64,000 nucleotides of DNA from GAS368 sp965227745. Lineage in GTDB: Bacteria; Verrucomicrobiota; Verrucomicrobiia; Opitutales; Opitutaceae. Where the stretch lies: positions 3,410,001 through 3,474,000 of the forward strand of contig OZ245769.1 in NCBI GenBank assembly GCA_965227745.1. The letters are read 5' to 3'. Of the stretch, positions 35,445 to 43,826 are shown one piece after another (the first letter of the stretch is position 1; each line of letters begins with the position of its first letter). A program made the translations under genes and the position numbers. The notes under the pieces are model-generated. The model saw only the letters and a list, made by a program, of their open reading frames with translations. It made no database searches and had not been told where the DNA came from.

Positions 35445-38222
35445 GTGACTCTCCCCCTCTCCGCTTCTCCCCATCTCCGCGTCTCCGCGTCCCCGCGTCT
35501 CCGCTTCGCGGCCCTCGCACTCCTCGCCACGGCCTCCGCCTTCGCGCAGACCAGCGCCCCGTCCTCCGCGCCTGCCGCTCCCACCGCCTCAGCCCCCGCC
35601 CCCGCGCGCAATCCCGCCGAGCTCCCCGCCGCCACCGAACCGTCGGATCTGCAGATCGCGCCCGGCTTCAAGGTCGAACTCCTCTACACCGTCCCGAAGG
35701 ACGAGCAGGGCTCGTGGGTGAGTCTCGCCGTCGATTCGAAGGGCCGTATCACCGCCGCCGACCAGTACGGCTCGCTCTACCGCATCACCCCGCCGCCGCT
35801 CGGCTCTGGCCCGGAAGCCAAAGCCAGCATCGAAAAACTCTCCATCGATCTCAGCGCCCTCCTCGACCCCGCGCCCACCCCGCCCCCTGACAAGAAAAAG
35901 GACGGCAAGGGCAAAGCCCCCGCGCCCAAGGTCACCGTCGGCGCGCATGGCCTGCTCTACGCCTTCGACAGCCTTTACATCATGGCCGACGAACTCGGCG
36001 GCAAAAAAGGTCTCTGGCGCGCCCGCGATACGAATGGCGACGACCAGTTCGACGACATCAAGTTTCTCCGCGAGATGCGGGGCAGCGGCGAGCACGGCCC
36101 GCACTCGCTCGTCCTCTCGCCCGACGGCAAGTCGATCTACTTCGCCAACGGCAACCACACCGACGTCCCGAAGAACTTCGAACGCTCCCGCTCCGTGCGC
36201 TGGGATGAGGACCACCTCCTCCCGCGCATGTGGGATGCCCGCGGCCACGCCAAAAATAAATTCGCCCCCGGCGGCTACGTAGGTCGCACCGATCCCGACG
36301 GCAAGGTCGTCGAGCTCTTCTCCATCGGCTTCCGCAATCAGTTCGACATTGCGTTCGACCAAAACGGCGAGCTCTTCACCTACGACTCCGACATGGAGTG
36401 GGATCAGGGCACGCCGTGGTATGTCCCCACGCGCATCAATCACGTCGTCGATGGCGGCGACTACGGCTGGCGCAGCGGCGCCGGTCGCTGGCCCGCCTAC
36501 TACGCCGATAGCCTCCCCTCCTCCATCGACATCGGGCCCGGCTCGCCCACCGGCACGGTGTTTGGCACCGGCGCGAAATTCCCCGCCAAGTACCAGACCG
36601 CGCTCTACGCCTCCGATTGGACCTACGGCACGCTCTACGCCATTCACCTCAAGCCGGACGGCGCGACGTTCCGCGGCGAGAAGGAAGAATTCCTCGCCGG
36701 CAAACCGTTCCCGCTCACCGATCTCGTGATCAACCCGAAGGACGGCGCCATGTACCTCGCCGTCGGCGGTCGCAAAACCCAGTCCGCCCTCTACCGCGTG
36801 ACCTACACCGGCCAAGACAGCACCGCCCCCGCGCTGCCGCCCCCGCCCACCGCCGAGGCCAAGACCCGCCACATGCTCGAGGCCCTGCATGCCGAGGGCA
36901 CCGGCTCCGAAGCCATCGACATCGCGTGGCCGCACCTCGCCAGCCCCGACCGCTTCGTGCGCTTCGCCGCCCGCGTCGCCATCGAGCGCCAGTTCTCGCT
37001 CAACTGGGCCGAGCGCGCCCTCACCGAAAAGAATCCGCAGGCCGCCATCGAGGCGCTCATCGCCCTCGCCCGCGTCGGCGAGAAGTTCTACCAGCCCCGC
37101 CTCATCGAGTCGCTCTCCAAGCTCGATCTCGCCACGATCTCCCCGGATCTCCGCCTCCCGCTGCTCCGCGCCTGGGCGCTCACGTTCACCCGCATGGGCA
37201 AGCCCGACGCCGCCACCTGCGCGCGCCTCGCCGCGAAGTTCGACCCGCTCTTCCCGCACGCCGATCCGCTCGTGAGCCGCGAACTCGTCTCGTTGCTCAT
37301 CTACCTCGATTCGCCCACCGTCGTCGCCAAGTCCGTCCCGCTCCTCAGCGTCTCCGAGCCCATCGTGCAGACCCCCGAGCAGCTCGGCGGCGACCGCGTC
37401 ATCGCGCGCAACGACACCTACGGCAAAGTCGTCAACAGCGTCGGCGATAGCCGCCCCGACCGCCAGCAGATCGCCTACGCCTACGCGCTGCGCAACGCCA
37501 CCGTCGGCTGGACGCCCAAGCTCCGCGTCGAGTTCTTCTCGTGGTTCTCCCGCACCGCCTCATGGAAGGGCGGCGCGAGCTTCAGCGGCTTCATCCAAAA
37601 CATCCGCACCGAGTCGCTCGCCAATGTCGCCGACGCCGGCGAAAAGGCCGCGCTCACCTCGCTCTCGAAGCCGCCCGCGCCCACCTTCGCCGCCGGTGCC
37701 TTCACGCCCAAGGGCCCTGGCCGCAACTACACCGTCGCCGAGGCCACCGAGCTCGCGCAGGGCAACCTGACGGGTCGCGACTTCGCGCAGGGCAAGGCCC
37801 TCTTCGGCGCCGTCGCCTGCACCGTCTGCCATCGCTTCAACAACGAGGGTGGCGGCATCGGCCCCGACATCTCCGGCGCGGGCAATCGCTACAGCGTGAA
37901 GGACCTGCTCGAAAACATCATCGAGCCTTCCAAGGTCATCAGCGACCAATACGACAGCCAGCAGCTCGACCTCGCCGATGGCACCACGCTCGTCGGCCGC
38001 ATCGTGGGCGAGGAAAACGGCGAACTCCTCGTCATGGCCAATCCTTTCCTCCCCGACGAAAAGACCAAGGTGAAAGCCGCCGACGTAAAGTCCCGCAAGA
38101 CCTACCCGATCTCGATGATGCCCCAGGGCCTCATCAACGGCCTCAACCCCGACGAGCTCAAAAACCTCCTCGCCTACATCCTCTCCGGCGGCAACGCCGA
38201 CGATAAGATGTTCAAGAAGTAA
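35445..38222 (+). CDS. PVC-type propeller-HEAT-cytochrome c protein, exported
   Basis: 925 aa from GTG 35445. The signal peptide's first part (PLSASPHLRVSASPRLRF) is encoded by a CT-rich leader repeat, followed by AALALLATASAFAQ. The beta-propeller (about 70-450: LQIAPGFKVELLYT..., FSIGFRNQFDIAFDQNGELFTYDSDMEWD) is the membrane-bound dehydrogenase/PVC sorbosone-dehydrogenase-like domain. HEAT-like repeats span about 465-760. The C-terminal cytochrome c domain has the heme motif CTVCH (Cys792-His796) in the PVC Cyt_C context GPDISGAGNRYSVKDLLENIIEPSKVI, and a Met-rich MMPQGL likely supplies the distal ligand. Expected role: periplasmic sugar or alcohol oxidation with electron transfer. Confidence 0.9.
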   Translation: MTLPLSASPHLRVSASPRLRFAALALLATASAFAQTSAPSSAPAAPTASAPAPARNPAELPAATEPSDLQIAPGFKVELLYTVPKDEQGSWVSLAVDSKGRITAADQYGSLYRITPPPLGSGPEAKASIEKLSIDLSALLDPAPTPPPDKKKDGKGKAPAPKVTVGAHGLLYAFDSLYIMADELGGKKGLWRARDTNGDDQFDDIKFLREMRGSGEHGPHSLVLSPDGKSIYFANGNHTDVPKNFERSRSVRWDEDHLLPRMWDARGHAKNKFAPGGYVGRTDPDGKVVELFSIGFRNQFDIAFDQNGELFTYDSDMEWDQGTPWYVPTRINHVVDGGDYGWRSGAGRWPAYYADSLPSSIDIGPGSPTGTVFGTGAKFPAKYQTALYASDWTYGTLYAIHLKPDGATFRGEKEEFLAGKPFPLTDLVINPKDGAMYLAVGGRKTQSALYRVTYTGQDSTAPALPPPPTAEAKTRHMLEALHAEGTGSEAIDIAWPHLASPDRFVRFAARVAIERQFSLNWAERALTEKNPQAAIEALIALARVGEKFYQPRLIESLSKLDLATISPDLRLPLLRAWALTFTRMGKPDAATCARLAAKFDPLFPHADPLVSRELVSLLIYLDSPTVVAKSVPLLSVSEPIVQTPEQLGGDRVIARNDTYGKVVNSVGDSRPDRQQIAYAYALRNATVGWTPKLRVEFFSWFSRTASWKGGASFSGFIQNIRTESLANVADAGEKAALTSLSKPPAPTFAAGAFTPKGPGRNYTVAEATELAQGNLTGRDFAQGKALFGAVACTVCHRFNNEGGGIGPDISGAGNRYSVKDLLENIIEPSKVISDQYDSQQLDLADGTTLVGRIVGEENGELLVMANPFLPDEKTKVKAADVKSRKTYPISMMPQGLINGLNPDELKNLLAYILSGGNADDKMFKK

Positions 38223-38278
38223 TTCGCCCTCCACTTCGTAAAGGCGCGGCCCCTTTTTCAACGGCCGCACCACGCCAA

Positions 38279-38309
38279 AGCACGGGTCACAAAGCCCGTG
38301 CTTTTTTTT
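38279..38309 (+). terminator. Rho-independent terminator
   Basis: Perfect 8-bp stem AGCACGGG (38279-38286) / CCCGTGCT (38295-38302) running into eight T residues. It ends transcription of the propeller-cytochrome gene and argues against a methyltransferase start at GTG 38298 inside it. Confidence 0.9.
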
Positions 38310-38351
38310 GCGACGGTTGACCCGCGTCGCGTCCTGTCGATCACTCATCTC

Positions 38352-39524
38352 GTGACTTCTGCGGAACAGACCAAACGCAACTACGAACGCCATCCCTATC
38401 CCGGCACCGATCCCAAAAAGATCGTGCGCGAGCGCGGCACCCTGCCGCCGCTCACGTGGATGCAGCGCATCGGACGTCCCGGCCGGCCCTCGCCGCAGCG
38501 TGTGCTCGTCGCCGGCTGCGGCACCGGCACCGAGGCCTTTGCCGTGCGCCGGGAATGGCCCGACGCCGAGATCGTCGCCGTGGATTTCAGCCCGCGCACC
38601 ATTGCCGTCGCCCGCCGAGTGCAGCGCGCCGAGCGCTTGGTCAACCCGATCACGTTTCTCGCCGCCGATCTCACCGACTCCGCCCTCGCCCGCGTCACGG
38701 GCGGCGAATTCGATCTCATAACCTGCCACGGCGTCCTCAGCTACATCCCGCAGCCTGATCGCGTCCTCCGAAACCTCGCCACCTGCCTGCGCCCTGACGG
38801 CGCCCTGTATCTCGGCGTGAACGGCGAGTCCCACCCCGCGACGCGCCTTCGCCCCTGGCTCGCGAGCTTCGGCCTCGCCGTGGACGAACTGAAAGACGAG
38901 CGCCGCCTCCGCACCCTGCTCGGCCTCTGGGACTCGCTCCACGACGACGACCTCGGCGAACTCGCCACCATGTCCACCAGCTATCTCGGCGGCGATATCT
39001 GCGGCCCTCATTTCAACAACTGGCCCCTCGCCCAATGGCGCGCCGAGGCCAACCGCTGCGGCTGGGAAGTCGCCGGCACCGCGATCCTCCCCATGGCGCT
39101 GCGCCTCGCGATGGAGCGCGACCATCACCGCGAGCTTTTCCCCGCCGGCTGCGCCGACCTCGCCACCACCTTTGACCAAGCCCGGCCCGCCGGTTTCCAT
39201 CGCATCATTCTGCGGCGCGGGTCCGTCGGCAGCCTCGACCTCCCCGCAGCGCATTCGTCTGCCTCTGCCCTCTGCTGGACCGATTTCTTTTCCATCCGCT
39301 TCTCCGCGCCCAACCCACGCCGCATCATCAAAGCCACGCTCCGCTGCCCCGTCTTCGATCTCCGTCTCGAACTTGCTCTCACCTCCTCGCATGCAGCCGC
39401 CCTGCGCACGCTCACCGCGACCAAAGTCGCGCCACCCGGTTGGACCAATCTCTGGCAGAAAAACGAAACCTCTCGCCGCACCCTCTGGCTCTTAGCGGCG
39501 CTCGGAGCGGTCGCGGTGCGATAA
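38352..39524 (+). CDS. SAM-dependent methyltransferase
   Basis: 390 aa from GTG 38352 (MTSAEQTKRNYERHPYPG); earlier GTG 38298 lies in the terminator hairpin. Class I fold: NYERHPYPG N-terminal signature, motif I VLVAGCGTGTEAF, motif II IVAVDFSPRTIAVAR, and post-II FLAADLTD...FDLITCHGVLSYIPQPDRVLRNLATCLRPDGALYLGV. The 150-residue C-terminal extension is unassigned. Substrate unknown; relatives with the same N-terminus are annotated only as class I methyltransferases. A CTGCGGCT-TCC-AGCCGCAG hairpin follows the stop. Confidence 0.85.
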   Translation: MTSAEQTKRNYERHPYPGTDPKKIVRERGTLPPLTWMQRIGRPGRPSPQRVLVAGCGTGTEAFAVRREWPDAEIVAVDFSPRTIAVARRVQRAERLVNPITFLAADLTDSALARVTGGEFDLITCHGVLSYIPQPDRVLRNLATCLRPDGALYLGVNGESHPATRLRPWLASFGLAVDELKDERRLRTLLGLWDSLHDDDLGELATMSTSYLGGDICGPHFNNWPLAQWRAEANRCGWEVAGTAILPMALRLAMERDHHRELFPAGCADLATTFDQARPAGFHRIILRRGSVGSLDLPAAHSSASALCWTDFFSIRFSAPNPRRIIKATLRCPVFDLRLELALTSSHAAALRTLTATKVAPPGWTNLWQKNETSRRTLWLLAALGAVAVR

Positions 39525-39529
39525 AGTGG

Positions 39530-39548
39530 CTGCGGCTTCCAGCCGCAG
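39530..39548 (+). terminator. Hairpin after methyltransferase gene
   Basis: Perfect 8-bp stem CTGCGGCT / AGCCGCAG with a 3-base loop, 5 bases after the stop. There is no T-tract, so it may be a REP-like element rather than an intrinsic terminator. Confidence 0.4.
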
Positions 39549-39654
39549 AGTCGCCAAAGCCTCTCGCGGCCAAGGGCCGCAGATATCTCGATCGCACCCA
39601 GAAAGCCGTGTCTCGCCTGTCAGTTTTTCTTATACAATCAAAGCTGGTTTTGCC

Positions 39655-40002
39655 TCACGCCTTAGCCAGAGCCGCGATCACAAATTGATTAAGACTCTCG
39701 CCGCGCGCCATCGCCTTCATCGCCGCGCGTTGGTGCAATTCCGGCGAGGCGCGTACGACAAATTTCCCGCTGTACGATTTGCCGGCAGTCGCGGGCGGCA
39801 ATGCTTTGCCATCGCCCTCAAGTATTTCAACCCACTCTTCCGCGATCTGGCAAAGCTCACGGTAAACATCGGCTTCGTCATCGCCATGGCAACCACCGTG
39901 AAAAAGGCCCGGGCAGCGACCGACAAAACATTTATCCTCGTCGGACCAGGTTACGATCTTGAGATAACGGGCGGCTTTGGCCTTTCGTTCGGCGATTTTC
40001 AT
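39655..40002 (-). CDS. hicB: HicB-like antitoxin
   Basis: 115 aa. The N-terminal HicB fold (YLKIVTWSDEDKCFVGRCPGLFHGGCHGDDEADVYRELCQIAEEWVEIL, a partially degraded RNase-H-like fold) is joined to a C-terminal ribbon-helix-helix-type segment (SGKFVVRASPELHQRAAMKAMARGESLNQFVIAALAKA) that would bind the operator. Its start overlaps the toxin stop by four bases, the usual hicAB layout with toxin first. It neutralises HicA and represses the operon. Confidence 0.88.
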   Translation of the reverse strand: MKIAERKAKAARYLKIVTWSDEDKCFVGRCPGLFHGGCHGDDEADVYRELCQIAEEWVEILEGDGKALPPATAGKSYSGKFVVRASPELHQRAAMKAMARGESLNQFVIAALAKA

Positions 40003-40205
40003 GGGCGTTGTTCTCCTTGAGTTACACTACGGATGGCTTCTTCGATGTCGCGTTGCTGATACGGCTTGGCCTCGCCCTTGTGAACCGAGACGAGGAGTCG
40101 GTAGCCGGAGGGATGCTCGTAGTTCCGGTGGCTGCCTTTCCCGCCGCGGTTGACGAATCCCGCGCGGGCGAGATCTATCAGCAGTTGCGCGAGCTTCTTC
40201 GGCAT
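39999..40205 (-). CDS. hicA: HicA-like mRNA interferase toxin
   Basis: 68 aa, dsRBD-like fold typical of HicA. The catalytic histidine is in GGKGSHRNYEHPSG (G-S-H-R), followed by RLLVSVHKGEAKPYQQRDIEEAI. It is somewhat longer than minimal HicA but within range. It degrades mRNA when released from HicB. First gene of a two-gene minus-strand operon; both coding frames look intact, so the module should be functional. Confidence 0.88.
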   Translation of the reverse strand: MPKKLAQLLIDLARAGFVNRGGKGSHRNYEHPSGYRLLVSVHKGEAKPYQQRDIEEAIRSVTQGEQRP

Positions 40206-40266
40206 GGGAGTATCAAAGTGATACTGCTTCTGCCGTCAAGTGCACGAGCGCACCGCATCCACTCCC

Positions 40267-41526
40267 TCACTTCACCAGCGCCTGATACATCATCACCTTG
40301 AACTTCTGATTCAGATCGCTGCCGCCCGTGGGCCGGAGCTGCGTCATCATCAGCGCGATGATCTTGTTCTTCGGGTCGACGAGATACTGCGGGAAATACG
40401 CGCTGCCCCAGCCATACGATCCCGCGCTGCCGAGTTCGCCGTAGTAACCGACGTCCTGCATCACCCAGAAGCCGAGGCCAAAGGCCCCTGTGTCCTGCGC
40501 GTACTTCGTGCCCGTGTGATTTTGGTGCATGAGCTCGACCGTCTTCGGCGAGAGCAGGCGCACGCCGTCGAGTTCGCCCTCATTTAAAAACATCTGGAGC
40601 AGCCGCGCGTAGTCGCTCGCGGTTGAGAGCAGGCCCGCGCCGCCGGAGAAGCACTTGCGCGGCCCTTTCACGTAGTCGCCTTGGTCGCCGAGCGCGAGCA
40701 CACCTTTTTCGACGCCATACACCGGCGCGAGGCGCGATACTTTCTCCGGCGGCAAAAAGAAGCAGGTGTCCACCATCTTCAGCGGCTTGAAAATCCGCTC
40801 TTCGAAAAACTTATCGAGCGGCATGCCCGAGATCACTTCCACGAGATAGCCGAGCGTGTCCGTCGAGTAACCGTACTGGTAGACTTCACCGGGCTGGCCA
40901 TTGAGCGGGAGCGAGGCGAGGCGCTTGATCGCGCTGCCGATCGTCTCGTCCTTGTCCGCGAAATACCAGCCGTCGAGCTTCGCCTCTTTATAGACGGCCG
41001 CTGCCGGACCCGAGCCGTAAGTGAGTCCCGCGCAGTGCGTGAGCAGGTCGCGAATCTGGATCGGACGGTTCGCCTTCACCGTCGTGAATTTCGTGCCGGG
41101 CGGCGACCCCGCCGGCGGCGCGACCGCGACCATCGAGTTCTTAAATTCCGGGATATATTTCGACACCGGGTCGTGCAGCATCAGCTTGCCCTCTTCGTAG
41201 AGCATCATCACCGAGGTGGTCGTCACGGCCTTGCTCATCGAGGCGATGCGAAAGATCGCGTCGGTCTTCATCGGCGCGCCCGCCTCGATGTCCCGCATGC
41301 CGTAGCCGCGATGACGCACTTCCTTGCCGTCGCGCGCCACGTAGAGCACCACGCCGGCGATTTTCTTTTCGTCCACTTGCGCCTGGATCACCGCGTCAAG
41401 CCGCGCCAGTCGCGCCGGATCGAAGCCCGCCGCCGCCGCATTGGGGATCTCCGCCGCCCGCAGCAGCGAGGCCGAAAACACACACAGGGCAAGCGACGCA
41501 ACCTTCAGCACATGGGGTAGTTTCAT
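40267..41526 (-). CDS. Exported class C beta-lactamase-like serine hydrolase
   Basis: 419 aa from ATG 41526 (signal peptide VLKVASLALCVFSASLLRAAE); 30 upstream in-frame codons are ignored. Active-site motif S-x-x-K is SMSK at residues 96-99. The Tyr motif is in YQYGYSTD, and the region GAGLLSTASDYARLLQMFLN plus GWGSAYFPQYLVDP near the end match the beta-lactamase (PF00144) family. Members include esterases, D-peptidases and penicillin-binding-like enzymes; resistance is not implied. Likely periplasmic. Confidence 0.9.
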   Translation of the reverse strand: MKLPHVLKVASLALCVFSASLLRAAEIPNAAAAGFDPARLARLDAVIQAQVDEKKIAGVVLYVARDGKEVRHRGYGMRDIEAGAPMKTDAIFRIASMSKAVTTTSVMMLYEEGKLMLHDPVSKYIPEFKNSMVAVAPPAGSPPGTKFTTVKANRPIQIRDLLTHCAGLTYGSGPAAAVYKEAKLDGWYFADKDETIGSAIKRLASLPLNGQPGEVYQYGYSTDTLGYLVEVISGMPLDKFFEERIFKPLKMVDTCFFLPPEKVSRLAPVYGVEKGVLALGDQGDYVKGPRKCFSGGAGLLSTASDYARLLQMFLNEGELDGVRLLSPKTVELMHQNHTGTKYAQDTGAFGLGFWVMQDVGYYGELGSAGSYGWGSAYFPQYLVDPKNKIIALMMTQLRPTGGSDLNQKFKVMMYQALVK

Positions 41527-41682
41527 GACGCCGCTATCCCAGCCCCGCCGCGCCCCCGCGTCACGCGCGAAATCACCGTGAGCAACCCCCTTGCAGTTCT
41601 TGAAACGAATCCCCAAAAAGTGCGTCAGACAAATTAGCCGCGTTGCCTCGCTTCGTGAGGTGGCCGCCCAGCCTCCCTCACC

Positions 41683-43374
41683 ATGAAAAAATCCCGCTCA
41701 CTACTCGCCGTTCTCGGAGTGGGATTATCGTGCGTTGCGCTCTTGGTGTGGCTGTGGAGTGAAAACCAAAAAACGCTCCGGCAGCTCCGCGACGCCCAGG
41801 TGCAGGCCACGCCGCGCTCCGCGGCCGCTTCGCCCATCGCGGCCGATGCGCTCCCGGCCTCGGTCACGTCGCTCGCCGCGTCCGATCCCCGGGTCCGCGC
41901 CCTCCTCGGCGCGCTCCAGCGCTCGCTCCTCCGCTCCGATACCCGCGCCAACGAGGGCGTGCTCACCTTTAAGGACGCCGCCGCCTACGCCCGCTTCCTC
42001 GCCCGCGCCCAGGCCGCCGGTCTCACCATCCTCGGCGAGATGCCCGGCCTCCGCGCCGTCCGCGTGCGCTACGATTCGCCGACTTCGCTGCTCGACGATC
42101 TCGTGAAAAACGCCGCCGACTACGGCGAACTCTCCGCGAATTACCTCGTCGCTATCCCCTCCGGCCCGCCCGCCAAGGAAGACCGCGCCGAGACCAACTC
42201 CGTGCCTTTCGGCAATAGCGCGCTCCAGTTTCTCGGCGTCCCCGCCGAGCACTCCGAGTGGGGCAAGGGCGTCACCATCGCCATCCTCGATACCGGCGTG
42301 CAGCCCGATGCCACGTTTGGCCAGGGCCGCCTCCGCAGCCTCGACATCGGCTACGGTCTCTCCGCCGGCTCCGGCTCCGATGACGGCCACGGCACGTCCG
42401 TCGCCTCGCTCGCCGCCGGCGCCTCGCCCGATGCCCAGGGTGTCGCCCCCGGCGCCAATCTCCTCAGTATCCGTGTAACGGATACGAATGGCGTCAGCGA
42501 TACCTTCGCCATGGCCCAGGGCATCGTCGCCGCCGCCGATGCCGGCGCCAAGGTCATCAATATCAGCATGGGCGGCTACGCCACCAACGCCGCCCTCGAT
42601 GCCGCCATCGCTTACGCCGGCGACCGCGGCGCGATCATCGTCGCCGCCGCGGGTAACGATCAGGCCGCCCAGCTCGCGTGGCCCGCCGCCGATCCCCGTG
42701 TCATCTCCGTCGGCGCCGTCGATCGCGCTGGCCAGCAGGTCGCCTTCTCCAATTCCGGCGCGCAGCTCTCGCTCACCGCTCCCGGCTACGGCGTGCAAAC
42801 GGCGTGGCTCAATGGTCAGCGCGTCTACGTCGATGGCACGTCCGCCAGCGCCCCGCTCGTCTCCGGCGCCATCGCCGCCACCCTCTCGTCGAATAGCTCG
42901 CTCACACCCCGCGCCGCCGCCCAGGTCCTCACGCGCACCGCCAACGATGCCGGCGCCCCCGGCCACGATGCCGACTACGGCAGCGGCGTCTTGAATCTCG
43001 ATTGGGCCATGCACCGCGACGACCCCACCTACTGCGACACCGCGGTCTCCAGCCACTACTACGACGCCGCGACCAACCAGATGCAGTTCGTCGTGCAAAA
43101 CCGCAGCGGCGTCTCCGTCAACGGCCTCTCCCTCAACGTCGCCACCTCCGGCGGCACCAACGGCTCCAACCAGTACTCCATCCCCACCCTCGGCGCCGGC
43201 GAATCCTACGTCGCCAGCGTCCCCGTCGATAGCACCGCCCTCAAGTCCGCCGGCACCATCACCTACGTCACCCAGCTTTCCAATCCCCTCGGCTTCCCCG
43301 ACCGCGCCAATCACAACAACCGCAAGTCGAGCACCCTCAGCGCCCCGCCGCCGACCCCGCCGCCCACGCGGTAA
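41683..43374 (+). CDS. Subtilisin-like serine protease (S8), membrane-anchored or secreted
   Basis: 563 aa with an N-terminal hydrophobic segment (LLAVLGVGLSCVALLVWLW), either anchor or signal. Residues 30-165 form a propeptide-like region. The S8 catalytic domain (about 175-450) has Asp203 (AILDTGVQ), His236 (DGHGTSVASLAAG), the oxyanion Asn in AAAGND and Ser387 (DGTSASAPLVSG). The triad is intact. A C-terminal CARDB/Ig-like domain follows (NQMQFVVQNRSGVSVNGLSLNVATSGG...), ending in a Pro-rich tail. Function: extracytoplasmic protein degradation. Confidence 0.92.
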   Translation: MKKSRSLLAVLGVGLSCVALLVWLWSENQKTLRQLRDAQVQATPRSAAASPIAADALPASVTSLAASDPRVRALLGALQRSLLRSDTRANEGVLTFKDAAAYARFLARAQAAGLTILGEMPGLRAVRVRYDSPTSLLDDLVKNAADYGELSANYLVAIPSGPPAKEDRAETNSVPFGNSALQFLGVPAEHSEWGKGVTIAILDTGVQPDATFGQGRLRSLDIGYGLSAGSGSDDGHGTSVASLAAGASPDAQGVAPGANLLSIRVTDTNGVSDTFAMAQGIVAAADAGAKVINISMGGYATNAALDAAIAYAGDRGAIIVAAAGNDQAAQLAWPAADPRVISVGAVDRAGQQVAFSNSGAQLSLTAPGYGVQTAWLNGQRVYVDGTSASAPLVSGAIAATLSSNSSLTPRAAAQVLTRTANDAGAPGHDADYGSGVLNLDWAMHRDDPTYCDTAVSSHYYDAATNQMQFVVQNRSGVSVNGLSLNVATSGGTNGSNQYSIPTLGAGESYVASVPVDSTALKSAGTITYVTQLSNPLGFPDRANHNNRKSSTLSAPPPTPPPTR

Positions 43375-43414
43375 GGTCAAGCCCGACCTCCGGCACCGAT
43401 CTCACCTCCCGCAC

Positions 43415-43477
43415 TTGTCATTGCGAGGAGCATAGCGACGAAGCAATCCATCTGAATAATTCCAGCGCGCCTCGCGC
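43415..43477. repeat. REP family C (GAGGAGC..AGCGACGAAGC)
   Basis: GTCATTGCGAGGAGCATAGC begins near 43417 and continues CGACGAAGCAATCCATCT. A diverged copy with the same order of words is at 57755-57821. The unit resembles a GAGGAGCGAAGCGACGAAGCAATC-type repeat known from many unrelated genomes. Confidence 0.6.
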
Positions 43478-43559
43478 CCTTGGGCGGACAATTCCCAGTC
43501 CGCTCTTTTTCATGCCCACGCGCCGCGACGAGCGCGCACCGGTCAATCGGTTTGCGTTG

Positions 43560-43683
43560 GGGGCTGTTTGTTAAAGTGCCGTAGGCAAGGTAGGCCGCCA
43601 GCTTGCTGGCGCTGGTTCGCTGTCGGACGAGCGCCTGCCAGCAGGCGACCGACCTCGGTGGCGCTCCTTTGACAAACAGCCCC
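43560..43683. mobile_element. MITE-like element with 17-bp terminal inverted repeats
   Basis: Terminal arms GGGGCTGTTTGTTAAAG (43560-43576) and CTTTGACAAACAGCCCC (43667-43683) match as inverted repeats with one mismatch. Inside are two small hairpins (CGCCAGC-TTG-CTGGCG and GCCTG-CCA-GCAGGC). About 124 bases, non-coding, no obvious target duplication. Confidence 0.4.
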
Positions 43684-43719
43684 TACCCTCTCCTGCGCGC
43701 GGCTGCCGGCCTGCCTCCG

Positions 43720-43755
43720 ATCTTTCTCTTTCCTCTTTCTCTTAATCTTTCTCTC
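43720..43755. repeat. Polypyrimidine element (family B), single arm
   Basis: ATCTTTCTCTTTCCTCTTTC followed by TCTTAATCTTTCTCTC, the same arm as at 50423 and 51863; no inverted arm nearby. Confidence 0.65.
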
Positions 43756-43798
43756 CGCCTGCCATCGCGACTCCACTTGCCCGACCCTCACCGCCCGA

Positions 43799-43826
43799 GC
43801 TGTGGGAGGGGCTTTACGCCCCGACT
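43799..43826. repeat. REP family A, single-arm copy
   Basis: GCTGTGGGAGGGGCTTTACG and onward to CCCCGACT, without an inverted partner. Confidence 0.7.

Noticed and set aside
38298..38352. Upstream GTG start for the methyltransferase
   Set aside because: It lies inside the stem and T-tract of the terminator ending the preceding gene; GTG 38352 begins right before the conserved NYERHPYPG segment.
40267..41526. Antibiotic-resistance beta-lactamase
   Set aside because: The SxxK family fold is clear, but this PF00144 group is dominated by esterases and peptidases in environmental bacteria; no resistance context is seen.
43720..43755. Intrinsic terminator at the single-arm polypyrimidine element
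   Set aside because: No hairpin precedes the T-rich tract here; only the loci at 7491 and 26663 have an inverted arm.
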